The notes beneath the pieces are model-generated. The model had not been told where the DNA came from. It saw only the letters and a program-made list of their open reading frames with translations, and ran no database searches. Both the position numbers and the translations under genes were made by a program. A DNA stretch of 64,000 nucleotides from Enterococcus pseudoavium NBRC 100491 (GTDB taxonomy: Bacteria > Bacillota > Bacilli > Lactobacillales > Enterococcaceae), in NCBI RefSeq assembly GCF_001544295.1, contig NZ_BCQF01000005.1:1-64000 (forward strand), read 5' to 3'. Below, piece by piece: positions 55,674 to 64,000 of this stretch. Numbering within the stretch: position 1 is the stretch's first letter; each line of letters opens with the position of its first letter.

Positions 55674-55713
55674 AAGAAGCCCTTCAGATCTTTTCAGATC
55701 GGAAGGGCTTCTT
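55674..55713. terminator. Bidirectional terminator between helD and yebC
   Basis: The arms GAAGCCCTTC / GAAGGGCTTC enclose an inner GATC repeat. It serves the two convergent genes, with modest T-rich flanks. Confidence 0.8.
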
Positions 55714-55718
55714 GTTGT

Positions 55719-56438
55719 TTAATCTTCTAACTCAACGTTGTGATAGACTTGTTGAACATCTTCTAACTCGTCCAACACATCGATCATTTTTTCAAATTTT
55801 TCAAGATCCTCACCCGTTAAGGTTACTTCATTTTGTGGGATCATTTGCATCTCAGCCATTGAAAATTCCGTGATACCTTTTTCCTTCAATGCTTCTTGGA
55901 TCGCATTAAAATCTTCTGGTTCACCATAGACGATGATCTGACCGTCTTCATCTACGACATCCCGTACATCAATCTCTTTATCCATCAAATATTCTAAGAT
56001 TTCATCCGCGTCTTCGCCGGCAAAACCAAACAATGCCGTATTATCGAACATATACGCAACCGCACCTGAAACCCCCATATTTCCACCATTTTTACCAAAG
56101 GCCGCACGAACATCTGAAGCTGTCCGATTCACGTTATTGGTTAAGGCATCCACGATCACCATTGAACCGTTCGGACCAAAGCCTTCATAACGCAATTCTT
56201 GGAAATCTTCATCGCCAGAACCTTTGGCTTTTTCAATTGCACGGTCGATAATATGTTTTGGAACATTATAGGTTTTCGCTCGTTCAATAACAAAACGTAA
56301 TTTTTGATTGGCATGCGGATCAGGATCCCCTGATTTTGCTGCCGCATAAATTTCAATCCCAAATTTAGCGTAAATTTTACTGTTGTTTGCATCTTTCGCA
56401 GTCTTTTTAGCTACGATATTCGCCCACTTACGTCCCAT
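55719..56438 (-). CDS. YebC/PmpR-family translation-associated regulator
   Basis: A 239-residue three-domain protein of the YebC/PmpR/TACO1 family. [20 protein letters not shown] opens it (usually GHSKWANI), and [29 protein letters not shown] and [17 protein letters not shown] are diagnostic. Family members were called transcription regulators; recent work points to relief of ribosome stalling at proline stretches. The opening GRKW form is the second YebC subclass seen in Firmicutes (YeeN-like). Confidence 0.94.
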   Translation of the reverse strand: MGRKWANIVAKKTAKDANNSKIYAKFGIEIYAAAKSGDPDPHANQKLRFVIERAKTYNVPKHIIDRAIEKAKGSGDEDFQELRYEGFGPNGSMVIVDALTNNVNRTASDVRAAFGKNGGNMGVSGAVAYMFDNTALFGFAGEDADEILEYLMDKEIDVRDVVDEDGQIIVYGEPEDFNAIQEALKEKGITEFSMAEMQMIPQNEVTLTGEDLEKFEKMIDVLDELEDVQQVYHNVELED

Positions 56439-56510
56439 GTTTTCACTTCTCTTTCGTTAATTTCATACTTTCCCATTATAACGACTCACCTGTGCTTTGA
56501 AAAGGATTTT

Positions 56511-57650
56511 TTATACTTGGATCGGAAATCGGCCAATATTTTGCTCCTGCGGATGCACCAATTGATAAATTTGATCGGCGCGATAAGTTAGCAGATGCTG
56601 AGCTTTTTCCTTTTGGCCAATTTTAGCAGCTAGCGGTAAGGCAAATTGCTTTTTCTTTTGATTCAAATAAGCCTGTCCATTTTCGCTAAAACCCAATACA
56701 TGCAGCAACGTATTCTTTTGCTCTGCTTGAATCTCGACTGCTTTGACTTGCAATAGCACATAAGTCAGCAAGCGTTGCAAGCGCGGCTGTGTATAGCGTT
56801 TAGTACTGATTTTTCCCAGATATTCTGAAAAACTTTCCGCCATTTGCTCGGTCAAACGATGCTCCAAGCCCTCTTTCATTTGATAAATTCCCTGCAACTG
56901 TTCCAAAGAAGACGCTCGCAGTTGATAGTTCAGATAAGGCCAAAAATCAGCCCATGAAAGTGGTTGTTGCTGTAATTCAACTAATGTTTGACTAGGAACA
57001 AATGCGGAAACATCTTCACCAGCTAGCACCCCGCGACGAATACCGGTCGCACTAGCAAATTGATCCTGAATCAGGTCCTCATCATGATAGCCTTGATCGA
57101 CTCGAGGGAGTGGGAAAATTTCCATCGGCCGCGGATACAAGGCGTTTTCTTTTGCATAGCTTAAACCCAAAATATGGTTTGGCGGAAAAGCTTGAGCTGC
57201 CGGATAAAGTTGGGAAACGACTTCCGCCATTTTTTCCGGATAGCTCCAACCAATTGGCAGTTCATGAAAGAGTTGATCAATCGCTTTTTTTTCCTCAATG
57301 AAAAAGCGACCATATTCTTCATAATTAAAGGAAGCGTCACTATCTGTGCCAAAACACAGTGCGTCACAATTCAATGCCTGTAAAAGCTTGATACTCCCCT
57401 TAGCAAAATAATCGGCTGATTGAACCGCCCAGGCAAAGGGCAATTCCACGACTAAATCAACCCCGTTTTCCAAGGCCGCTTGTGCACGAGCCCATTTATC
57501 GATGATAGCCGGTTCGCCCCGCTGTAAAAAGTTACCGCTCATGACTGCCACGACGATATCGGCTCCGCTCAACTCCCGCGCTTTTTTAGCATGATACCGG
57601 TGGCCGTTATGAAAAGGATTATATTCAACCACAATCCCACAGCTTCGCAT
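56511..57650 (-). CDS. tmcAL: tRNA(Met) cytidine acetate ligase (YlbM)
   Basis: A 379-residue nucleotidyltransferase-fold enzyme that makes N4-acetylcytidine at the wobble position of elongator tRNA-Met from acetate and ATP. GIVVEYNPFHNGHRYH (about 4-19) holds the HxGH motif, and VSGNFLQRGEPAI-like MSGNFLQRGEPAI follows. The start is ATG 57650, behind GGAGGGGGCG. The open frame reaches back to 57788 over the end of the methyltransferase gene, but that part is a different frame of it. It follows yqeM. Confidence 0.94.
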   Translation of the reverse strand: MRSCGIVVEYNPFHNGHRYHAKKARELSGADIVVAVMSGNFLQRGEPAIIDKWARAQAALENGVDLVVELPFAWAVQSADYFAKGSIKLLQALNCDALCFGTDSDASFNYEEYGRFFIEEKKAIDQLFHELPIGWSYPEKMAEVVSQLYPAAQAFPPNHILGLSYAKENALYPRPMEIFPLPRVDQGYHDEDLIQDQFASATGIRRGVLAGEDVSAFVPSQTLVELQQQPLSWADFWPYLNYQLRASSLEQLQGIYQMKEGLEHRLTEQMAESFSEYLGKISTKRYTQPRLQRLLTYVLLQVKAVEIQAEQKNTLLHVLGFSENGQAYLNQKKKQFALPLAAKIGQKEKAQHLLTYRADQIYQLVHPQEQNIGRFPIQV

Positions 57651-57674
57651 TTCGCCCCCTCCTTCCATTTTCAT

Positions 57675-57705
57675 ATAAAAAAACCGAGATTTCTCTCGGT
57701 TATTT
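57675..57705 (-). terminator. Terminator overlapping the end of the methyltransferase gene
   Basis: The minus-strand stem ACCGAGAG / CTCTCGGT-type hairpin (AACCGAGA...TCTCGGTT) is followed by T7. The stem includes the last codons and stop of the methyltransferase gene. It separates the yqe block from tmcAL. Confidence 0.8.
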
Positions 57706-58428
57706 CTGACAAACAAAAAACCAACGTTGACTTGTCTCAGTCGGTGCTTCATCCGTAAAGTCGGCAAAGACCTGTGTCTTAAAGCCAACTTCTGTTAACA
57801 ACTTTTGATAGGTCGCTAATGGATACGTCCGCTCTTTGTGCAATTCATCCACCCGTTCAAAGGTGTCCTCATTCTTTTTTACAAAAAAAGTCAGAAAATG
57901 TTCAATACTATGAGGAACTTCTCCTGGATAACTATCCCACAAAAAAGCAAAATCTTCGGTTTGATCGTGGAAACTATACGCCGGGAAAACTTCATCGATT
58001 TGGAAAAGCGAATGAACATCGAAAATAAAGGTTCCCGTATCTTCCAACAACTGATAGACGCCAGCAAAAACTTGTTTGACTTGGGTCTCATCCTGCATAT
58101 AACACAACGAATCTGAAAAACAAGTAACGGCTTGATACGTACCAATATCAGTCAGATCCAGCATATCCCCAGCGATCCAATTAACGTTGGTATCAGCTTC
58201 TAATGCTCGATCACTGGCTAATGTCAGCATTTCTTCTGACAGATCTAGCCCGGTCACTTCAAAACCCGCTTGGGCAAACTCCACTGCTAATGCTCCGGTC
58301 CCGCAAGCCAGTTCCAAGATTTGATTAGTCGTTTTAGGCAGATGGCGCAAAGAAAAAGCTAACCACTGCTGATAAAGCGTCTCATCCATCACTTCGTCAT
58401 AAACGAAGGCAAAGGTCTCATATGCCAT
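57700..58428 (-). CDS. Class I SAM-dependent methyltransferase (YqeM)
   Basis: A 242-residue methyltransferase. Motif I is LELACGTGALAVEFAQAG (about 43-60), then LDLSEEML and AGDMLDL. The opening YETFAFVYDEVMD is typical of YqeM. Substrate unknown. The ATG at 58428 overlaps the rsfS stop (TAATG), so translation is coupled. It is in the conserved yqeG-yqeH-yhbY-nadD-yqeK-rsfS-yqeM block. Confidence 0.92.
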   Translation of the reverse strand: MAYETFAFVYDEVMDETLYQQWLAFSLRHLPKTTNQILELACGTGALAVEFAQAGFEVTGLDLSEEMLTLASDRALEADTNVNWIAGDMLDLTDIGTYQAVTCFSDSLCYMQDETQVKQVFAGVYQLLEDTGTFIFDVHSLFQIDEVFPAYSFHDQTEDFAFLWDSYPGEVPHSIEHFLTFFVKKNEDTFERVDELHKERTYPLATYQKLLTEVGFKTQVFADFTDEAPTETSQRWFFVCQK

Positions 58429-58766
58429 TAGTCGATCCAAGCCTCGATATTTTCTAAAGGAGCATCTGACCATAATTTTTCTAAATTGTAGAATTCACGT
58501 TCTGAGTTACTGAAGACATGGACGATCACGTCTCCTAAATCGATCAAGACCCATTTACCACCGTCTTTACCTTCCACCCGTTTCACTTCTACTTTAGCTT
58601 CTTCTTCTTTATCCATGATTTCATCGACAATCGCATTGATTTGACGATCGGAATTCGCAGAACAAATCAAAAAATAATCCGCTAATAATGAGACTTCTGA
58701 GACATTCAAGGCCACGATATCTACCGCTCGTTTTGCGTCGGCAGCCTTCACGGCGATTTCTAACAT
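58428..58766 (-). CDS. rsfS: Ribosomal silencing factor RsfS
   Basis: A 112-residue (from the first ATG) factor that binds L14 and blocks 70S formation under starvation. LEIAVKAADAKRAVDIVALNVSEVS and LADYFLICSANSDRQINAI are diagnostic. The start is odd. GGAGGAG lies at 58789-58795, 24 nt before the ATG, but 1-7 nt before in-frame ATT, ATC and ATA codons (58785-58787, 58782-58784, 58779-58781). A protein starting at ATA would be 117 residues long and align with the B. subtilis YqeL start. I keep the ATG coordinate and treat the non-AUG start as a finding. Confidence 0.93.
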   Translation of the reverse strand: MLEIAVKAADAKRAVDIVALNVSEVSLLADYFLICSANSDRQINAIVDEIMDKEEEAKVEVKRVEGKDGGKWVLIDLGDVIVHVFSNSEREFYNLEKLWSDAPLENIEAWID

Positions 58767-58837
58767 TTTTTTACTATCTATGATAATTCTCCTCCTATTG
58801 TTGCGAGTAACTTTTACTCACACAAGTGTTATAATTT

Positions 58838-59434
58838 TTACTTCATGCCAGCGACCCAACGGTTATAAGTTTCGATCGTTTTAGGATACACCGGCGTTTC
58901 TTTTTCGATCAAATGAGCAAGGGTATGCTTCGTTTCAAAAGCCACCGCTTGATCTAAATCACTAAAAGCAATCACGCGGGCATCTTCCACACCTGGAAAA
59001 TCACGCCCCGGTTCAATATAGTCGGCGACGTAAATAATCTTATCTAGTAAAGACATCTCAGCTGCACCGGTGGTATGCAAGCGAATCGCGCTCAAGATCG
59101 TTTCATCGGTGATGTTTAACTCCCGGGCAACGAAATCAGCACCGACTAGACCATGCCAAATCGAATTACCATACTTTAAAAGTTCGGCTTTATTGTCATA
59201 GTTGCCTCGCTCGATTGCCAGTTGAAACTCTTCATCGGAGCGTTCTTTTGCATAATCATGGGTCAAGGCCGCAATACTAGCTTTTTCGGGTGATTCGCCA
59301 AACCGCTCTGCCAAAGCTATCGCGGTTTCTTCCACTCCTAAAACGTGTTTGAAGCGGCGTTCACTCATGCGCATTTGAACAGCCTGCATCAATGCTTCAC
59401 GCGCTAGCGCAGCATATTCATCACTATACTTCAT
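58838..59434 (-). CDS. yqeK: HD-domain symmetrical diadenosine tetraphosphatase YqeK
   Basis: A 198-residue HD-superfamily phosphohydrolase that cleaves Ap4A to two ADP. RFKHVLGVEETAIALAERFG holds the first His; ALTHDYAKE is the HD pair; and IRLHTTG and IYVADYIEPGRDF complete the metal site. The start is ATG 59434, inside the end of nadD, behind AAGGA; an earlier TTG (59458) is less likely. Confidence 0.94.
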   Translation of the reverse strand: MKYSDEYAALAREALMQAVQMRMSERRFKHVLGVEETAIALAERFGESPEKASIAALTHDYAKERSDEEFQLAIERGNYDNKAELLKYGNSIWHGLVGADFVARELNITDETILSAIRLHTTGAAEMSLLDKIIYVADYIEPGRDFPGVEDARVIAFSDLDQAVAFETKHTLAHLIEKETPVYPKTIETYNRWVAGMK

Positions 59435-60059
59435 CAAGATACAATCCTTCTTCCGCAATATACTCCCGCACCCGCTCCGGTACTAAATAGCGAATCGAGC
59501 AACCTTGTTGGACTTGCTTACGAATGTATGAAGACGATAACTGAATCTCTGGTACATCAACCCAGATGATCGGATAAGGACTCTCTAGCGAGTAGCCGGC
59601 CCGCTTAACAGCAACAAAATTTACTAATTGTACCAGCTCATCAATCCGATACCACTTAGGCAGATAGGCGACTTCATCTCCACCGATGATAAAATAATAG
59701 TCCGTATCAGGGTGTTCCGCCGTCAGTTCCAACATCGTATCAATCGTATAACTTTTCCCTTTACGCTTCAACTCCCGTGTATCGACGGTTAAAAACGAAT
59801 TGTCTTCAATCGCCAATTTGACCATCGCCAAACGGTGGCTGCTGTCGATCGTTTTTTTCTCATCCACATGCGGTGGCAAATAACTTGGCAGCAGATGTAC
59901 TTCGTCAAATCCCATTTTCTGTCCGACTTGTTCCGCAATCATCAGATGCGCTTGATGGATTGGATTAAAATTCCCCCCCAACAAACCCACTTGTTTTTTA
60001 GGCATCGCGGCAACCGTCAGTGGTTCGACTTTTGGAATCGTTAAGACATCTTGATACAA
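59424..60059 (-). CDS. nadD: Nicotinate-nucleotide adenylyltransferase
   Basis: A 211-residue enzyme that adenylates nicotinate mononucleotide in NAD synthesis. GLLGGNFNPIHQAHLMIAEQ (about 26-45) is the nucleotidyltransferase motif, and SSSYIRKQVQQG the ISSTxIR motif. It has an N-terminal extension of about 20 residues when started at the TTG 60059, which has GGGGGA 7 nt upstream. The ATG at 60005 (MPKKQVG) has no clear site. Overlaps yqeK by 11 nt. Confidence 0.94.
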   Translation of the reverse strand: MYQDVLTIPKVEPLTVAAMPKKQVGLLGGNFNPIHQAHLMIAEQVGQKMGFDEVHLLPSYLPPHVDEKKTIDSSHRLAMVKLAIEDNSFLTVDTRELKRKGKSYTIDTMLELTAEHPDTDYYFIIGGDEVAYLPKWYRIDELVQLVNFVAVKRAGYSLESPYPIIWVDVPEIQLSSSYIRKQVQQGCSIRYLVPERVREYIAEEGLYLDEV

Positions 60060-60088
60060 CAGTTATTCCCCCTCATTTTAATTGATGC

Positions 60089-60400
60089 TTAAATACTTTT
60101 AACTTCTTTCGAGATCTTTTGATATTTTTCCTTGCTTGATGGTTTGTATAAAACCAAGACTCGGCCAATGATCTGAACGATTTCACAGTGAATCTTCTCA
60201 GCGATAACACGAGCCACATCTTCTGCGATCTCATCTGTATTTTGCAATAGATTGACTTTGATTAATTCTCTTTTTTCTAACGCTTCATTGATTTGAACGA
60301 CCATCGCTTCATTAAGACCATTTTTACCAATCTGGAAAATCGGCTGTAAGTGATGAGCCTGACTCCGCAAAAAACGCTTTTGTTTTCCTCTTAATTCCAT
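60089..60400 (-). CDS. yhbY: CRM-domain RNA-binding protein YhbY
   Basis: A 103-residue single CRM domain (YhbY/YqeI) linked to 50S assembly. KRFLRSQAHHLQPIFQIGKNG with the GKNG loop is diagnostic. It lies between yqeH and nadD. No aroE is inserted here, unlike in B. subtilis. Confidence 0.94.
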   Translation of the reverse strand: MELRGKQKRFLRSQAHHLQPIFQIGKNGLNEAMVVQINEALEKRELIKVNLLQNTDEIAEDVARVIAEKIHCEIVQIIGRVLVLYKPSSKEKYQKISKEVKSI

Positions 60401-60424
60401 ATTATACCCCTTTGGCTGCTATTT

Positions 60425-61534
60425 TTAGATTAATGCTTTACGAGTCAACACATCGACTCCCTTTGGTGCCCAGCCGGCTACGACCGCTGGTTTAGTAACC
60501 GTGACCCAGCCAAGTCCGGCAAATACGATATCCGTCTTTTCTTTGATTGAGAATTCAAAGCGGACTAATTCAGGAAACTCGCCAACTTCATCAGGACGCG
60601 GTGGCTGTAACAAGCCTCCCACATGTTTGGCATAGAAAGCATCCGCTTTTTCTAGTTTTGTACGATGGGGCTCAATGTCATTTGACACGTAAGCCACAAA
60701 AGAAGCTCGCTCTCCTTGAATAAAATCAAACCGCGCTAACCCGCCTAAAAACAGCGTTTGTCCAGCATTTAGCTGATAAATTTTAGGTTTGATTTCCTTG
60801 TGAGGCGCAATGATCTTCAAATCTTTCTTACCAAGGTAGTGTGCCATTTGATGGCGGTGAATGATCCCTGGTGTATCGAAAAGAAAATGTCCATCATCTA
60901 AAGGAATCTCAATTTTATCTAGGGTCGTTCCTGGAAACTGCGAAGTCGTGATCAAATCTTGAACCCCGGCGGTTTGTTTGATGATTTGATTGATCAACGT
61001 CGATTTACCGACATTGGTTACGCCGACCACGTACACATCGCGACCTTCACGGTATTCCTCAATTTTAGCTAACAATTCTTCCATCTCATGTGGCTTACGA
61101 GCACTCGTCAACAAAATATCGCGAGGCCGCAGTCCTTCTTCATGGGCACGTTCCCGCATCCATTGCGTCAGGCGTCCCCGCTTCAATGATTTAGGCAATA
61201 AATCGACTTTATTGCCGACCAGTAAGACTGGATTATCCCCAACAAAACGATGCAACCCAGGAATCAATGAGCCGTTGAAGTCAAAGATATCGACGACATT
61301 GACGATTAATGCATCGGCTTTTCCTAGTTCATTCAATAAACGGAGAAAATCATCGTCAGTCAAGGCAACATCTTGGATCTCATTGTAATGACGCAAACGG
61401 AAGCAACGTTGACAATAAACTTCTCCATTGGCTAAACCTTTTTCTAAAGCCGACTGCGGCGTATAGCCCAATTCATTAGGTTGCTGTGTTTGAATCTTTG
61501 CACCGCAACCGATACAGAATAATTCTTCTTCCAT
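60425..61534 (-). CDS. yqeH: Circularly permuted GTPase YqeH
   Basis: A 369-residue GTPase needed for 30S assembly. An N-terminal zinc finger (CIGCGAKIQ...YCQRCFRLRH) precedes the permuted G motifs: NKVDLLP (G4) comes before the P-loop VVGVTNVGKSTLIN (G1) and DTPG (G3). The ATG at 61534 overlaps the yqeG stop (TAATG) and has GGAAGAG upstream; the frame to 61552 lies inside yqeG. Confidence 0.95.
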   Translation of the reverse strand: MEEELFCIGCGAKIQTQQPNELGYTPQSALEKGLANGEVYCQRCFRLRHYNEIQDVALTDDDFLRLLNELGKADALIVNVVDIFDFNGSLIPGLHRFVGDNPVLLVGNKVDLLPKSLKRGRLTQWMRERAHEEGLRPRDILLTSARKPHEMEELLAKIEEYREGRDVYVVGVTNVGKSTLINQIIKQTAGVQDLITTSQFPGTTLDKIEIPLDDGHFLFDTPGIIHRHQMAHYLGKKDLKIIAPHKEIKPKIYQLNAGQTLFLGGLARFDFIQGERASFVAYVSNDIEPHRTKLEKADAFYAKHVGGLLQPPRPDEVGEFPELVRFEFSIKEKTDIVFAGLGWVTVTKPAVVAGWAPKGVDVLTRKALI

Positions 61535-62058
61535 TATAATCCACTCTTCCATTCCATTTCAGGGTCTTTACGAGACAAGATACGCATCACGCGCCGTTCA
61601 AAGAAACGATTGATCCGGGTATTCCAGCCATCGGTATCAATAATCGGTTGAACTAAGATACTGCGAATCCCCGCCGCACTAGCACCACGAATATCCGTCA
61701 TGACTTGATCACCAATCATCACAATCTCATCTTTTGACAGCCCCAATTGTTCTTGCGCATGCTTGATGCCAACTGCAAAAGGTTTCATAGCTCGCGAAAC
61801 AAAATCCAACTCAAACTTTTCTAGGGCCTTGGCTACGCGACTGGCTTTATTATTTGAAACAACGACTACAGGAATTCCTGCTTCATCCATCATTTTTAAC
61901 CAATTGATCAGCTCTTCCGTACCGTTGGGATTATTCCAAGCGATCAAAGTATTATCTAAATCCGTTAGAACTGCTTTGAAGCCGTGAGCTCTCAACTGCT
62001 CAGGTGTTATTTGATAAATGGCTTCGACCATCCACGTTGGTTTGTATTTATCTAACAT
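61534..62058 (-). CDS. HAD-IIIA family phosphatase YqeG
   Basis: A 174-residue HAD phosphatase. DLDNTLIAWN holds the nucleophile Asp, VVVSNNK is motif II, and VMIGDQVMTDIRGASAAG motif IV. Its homologue in lipid biology dephosphorylates phosphatidylglycerophosphate in some lineages (the PGP phosphatase function is an inference). First gene of the yqe block. ATG behind GGAG. Confidence 0.93.
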   Translation of the reverse strand: MLDKYKPTWMVEAIYQITPEQLRAHGFKAVLTDLDNTLIAWNNPNGTEELINWLKMMDEAGIPVVVVSNNKASRVAKALEKFELDFVSRAMKPFAVGIKHAQEQLGLSKDEIVMIGDQVMTDIRGASAAGIRSILVQPIIDTDGWNTRINRFFERRVMRILSRKDPEMEWKSGL

Positions 62059-62149
62059 GGCAACTCCTATATCTTTATTTTATACATCTACAAAACCTGA
62101 TTATAACGCAATTTTTTTGAAAACTCTACATTTCACGCTAAAGGTTTAA

Positions 62150-62182
62150 AAAAAGACTAGGCTTTTTCGGCCTAGTCTGATT
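62150..62182 (-). terminator. Terminator of the amino acid ABC operon
   Basis: The minus-strand stem CAGACTAGGCC / GCCTAGTCTTT-type hairpin (AGACTAGGC...GCCTAGTCT) is followed by T7. Confidence 0.9.
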
Positions 62183-62186
62183 AATT

Positions 62187-62921
62187 CTATAAAACTTTAG
62201 ATAAGAAATCGATCGTCCGAGGACTTTTTGTATGATCGAAGACTTCTTCAGGTGTTCCTTCTTCAACGATCACACCGCCGTCCATAAAGATCACTCGGTC
62301 GCCAACTTCTTTAGCAAAGCCCATTTCGTGGGTCACGATCATCATCGTCATGCCTTCTTTAGCTAGTTGCTGCATAACTTGTAAGACATCTCCCACCATC
62401 TCTGGATCAAGTGCCGAAGTTGGTTCATCAAACAGCATCACATCCGGCTGCATCGCCAATGCACGAGCAATCGCGATCCGTTGTTGTTGTCCCCCAGACA
62501 ATGATTGCGGATAAGCATCCGCTTTTTCGGATAGGCCGACCTTTTCCAATAATTCTCTGGCAATTTTCTCAGCCTCCGTCTTCGCCAAACCTTTCACTTT
62601 GATTGGCGACAACGTGATATTATCGAGGACCGTCATATTAGGAAACAAATTGAATTGTTGAAAGACCATTCCCATTTTTTCCCGTGTTTTAAAAATATCG
62701 TTCTTTTTGTCGGTAATATCCGTACCTTCAAATTTAATCGTTCCAGAAGTTGGAACTTCTAATAAATTGACACAACGTAAAAAAGTACTTTTCCCTGAAC
62801 CAGAGGGCCCGATAATTACGACTACCTCACCTGGCATGATCTCAGCGGAAATGTCCTTCAAGACCTCATTGTCGCCAAATTTTTTATTTAAATGTTCGAT
62901 TTGAATCAATGCTTCTGCCAT
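62187..62921 (-). CDS. Polar amino acid ABC transporter ATPase (GlnQ-like)
   Basis: A 244-residue ATPase with Walker [10 protein letters not shown], signature [15 protein letters not shown], Walker [12 protein letters not shown] and switch His (VTHEMGFA). It powers uptake of glutamine or a related polar amino acid. The start is ATG 62921, behind GAGGTG; an upstream GTG (62930) is less likely. Last gene of binding protein-permease-ATPase. Confidence 0.94.
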   Translation of the reverse strand: MAEALIQIEHLNKKFGDNEVLKDISAEIMPGEVVVIIGPSGSGKSTFLRCVNLLEVPTSGTIKFEGTDITDKKNDIFKTREKMGMVFQQFNLFPNMTVLDNITLSPIKVKGLAKTEAEKIARELLEKVGLSEKADAYPQSLSGGQQQRIAIARALAMQPDVMLFDEPTSALDPEMVGDVLQVMQQLAKEGMTMMIVTHEMGFAKEVGDRVIFMDGGVIVEEGTPEEVFDHTKSPRTIDFLSKVL

Positions 62922-62933
62922 TATGCCCACCTC

Positions 62934-63623
62934 TTATCGTTGATAACCTTTCCCAAGTTTTTTCTCCCACAGATTCAGCAGGCGTGAAGTGATGAAGGTC
63001 ATCACAAAATAAAGTCCCGCTGCCACGATTAATGGTTCTAAAGGAATATAGGAATTTGAGACAACGATTTGAGCAGAGCCCATCAATTCATTGATCCCGA
63101 TCGTTGCTAGTAAAGAGGAATCCTTAATCAACGTAACAAATTCATTCCCTAAAGGCGGCAAAATATTACGCAACGCCTGGGGCAAAATCACATAGCGCAT
63201 CGTTTGAGCTGGCCGCAGACCTAACGAATGGGCTGCTTCTGTTTGCCCAAAGTTGACAGCACTGATCCCTCCACGAATAATTTCCGCCACATAAGCTCCT
63301 GAGTTCAATGATAAAATAATCATCCCTGGAAACAGCCGGTTGATGCCCACTGACAAGACGCCGAAATCGATATCTTTCGAAGGAAAAAAGCCTTGTAGGA
63401 TTAAGAAACCGATCGTAATTTGTAATAACATCGGAGTGCCTCGCAGCACTTCGATGTAAATATTCGCTAACCAGTTCAACGGTTTATGTTTTGATAGTTT
63501 TAATAAAGCCATCGCTAATCCGATCAAAGTCCCTAAACAGACCGTCACTAGTGAGATAACTACGGTGATTCCTGCACCGGAAACGAAATACGATAAATAT
63601 TTACTTAAAAATGAAAAATCCAA
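62934..63623 (-). CDS. Polar amino acid ABC transporter permease (HisM/GlnP-like)
   Basis: A 229-residue permease with about five helices. EAAHSLGLRPAQTMRYVILPQAL is the EAA coupling loop, and EVLRGTPMLLQI the conserved segment of the His/Glu/Gln/Arg permease family. TTG start behind AGAGGG. Confidence 0.93.
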   Translation of the reverse strand: MDFSFLSKYLSYFVSGAGITVVISLVTVCLGTLIGLAMALLKLSKHKPLNWLANIYIEVLRGTPMLLQITIGFLILQGFFPSKDIDFGVLSVGINRLFPGMIILSLNSGAYVAEIIRGGISAVNFGQTEAAHSLGLRPAQTMRYVILPQALRNILPPLGNEFVTLIKDSSLLATIGINELMGSAQIVVSNSYIPLEPLIVAAGLYFVMTFITSRLLNLWEKKLGKGYQR

Positions 63624-63635
63624 AACGTATGCCCT

Positions 63636-64000
63636 CTATTCTTTTGCTGATTTTTCAGCTAATTCATGGTTTTGTTTGACAAATTCATCAATCTTGCCTT
63701 CATCATTCAATTTTTTGATGATCTTGTTCAATTCCGTCTGCAATTCATCGCTACCTTTTGGTAAGGCGATTGCAAAGGCTTCATCTGCTGAAGCTTTTAA
63801 ATCGATATTGGCAATCATCAAATCGGGGTTTTGTTCTACGTAAGATTCAGCGATCGTTTTTTCCACGACCATCGCATCTAATGACCCGCTATTTACTTCG
63901 ATCACCATATTCGGTACCTTTTCAATTGAAACGAGTTTTGCATCTTTAAGTTGCGTTTTCACGATGTCTTCTTGAATCGAGCCCTTTTGTGCACCGACAT
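63636..64000 (-). CDS. Amino acid ABC transporter substrate-binding protein, C-terminal part
   Basis: The frame is open to the window edge, so this is the last 121 residues or so of a family 3 solute-binding protein. VGAQKGSIQEDIV at the edge, then EVNSGSLDAMVVEKTIAESYV and DEAFAIALPKGSDEL are typical of GlnH-like proteins. The signal peptide and N-terminus lie outside. It is 12 nt upstream of the permease gene, same operon. Confidence 0.92.
   Translation of the reverse strand, partial: VGAQKGSIQEDIVKTQLKDAKLVSIEKVPNMVIEVNSGSLDAMVVEKTIAESYVEQNPDLMIANIDLKASADEAFAIALPKGSDELQTELNKIIKKLNDEGKIDEFVKQNHELAEKSAKE

Overview
The window looks like the chromosome of a low-GC Gram-positive lactic acid bacterium, most likely Enterococcus or a close relative. 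The reasons are the PolC-type replicase, the Eep-like RseP, T-box leaders on argS and threonyl-tRNA synthetase genes, a DUF3042 peptide, strong GGAGG ribosome binding sites, several TTG starts and gene blocks that match Bacillus subtilis and Enterococcus order. Species cannot be fixed from the sequence alone. Almost all of it is core genome. I see no tRNA or rRNA gene, insertion sequence, prophage or CRISPR array.

Layout. 0-7 kb: PLP aminotransferase, a small membrane protein, a GNAT, ribF-truB, a CPA1 Na+/H+ antiporter and a small coiled-coil protein. 7-12.6 kb (all minus): the rimP-nusA-ylxR-ylxQ-infB-rbfA translation/transcription operon, with a promoter and a leader terminator in front of rimP. 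12.6-23.6 kb (minus): polC, rseP, cdsA, uppS, frr, pyrH, tsf, rpsB, covering replication, envelope lipid synthesis and translation. 23.9-27.7 kb: argR on the plus strand, argS with an arginine T-box, and an ornithine carbamoyltransferase with ARG-box-like sites. 27.9-30.6 kb: the t6A cluster tsaB-GNAT-GNAT-tsaD. 30.7-34.2 kb: galE-galT-galR behind a promoter covered by a 38-bp perfect palindrome. 34.4-37.3 kb: a DUF3042 peptide, an orphan FAD/NAD(P)-binding protein and a Cof-type HAD phosphatase.

37.4-49.8 kb matches the B. subtilis pbpA...rpmGA-yqgN-yqgP-yqgQ-glcK...yqhL region (rhodanese, glcK, yqgQ, rhomboid, yqgN, rpmG, class B PBP). Here it is interrupted by an iron-siderophore uptake locus (binding lipoprotein divergent from an ATPase and two permeases, with two Fur-box-like sites), an SGNH hydrolase and a two-gene surface-protein cassette. 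50-55.7 kb: an unrecognised 129-aa protein, thrS with a threonine T-box, a 4-oxalocrotonate tautomerase too short for usual ORF cut-offs, and the helD RNA polymerase-recycling factor. 55.7-62.1 kb: yebC, tmcAL and the yqeM-rsfS-yqeK-nadD-yhbY-yqeH-yqeG block. 62.2-64 kb: a polar amino acid ABC transporter whose binding-protein gene runs off the window.

The most rewarding observations are regulatory. They are a NusA-type leader attenuator before rimP, a structured leader before rpsB followed by an intercistronic terminator, a rsfS gene whose ribosome binding site points to a non-AUG start, the gal palindrome-promoter overlap, and a 6 x 51 bp in-frame repeat in infB. I did not find a convincing wholly new multi-gene system.
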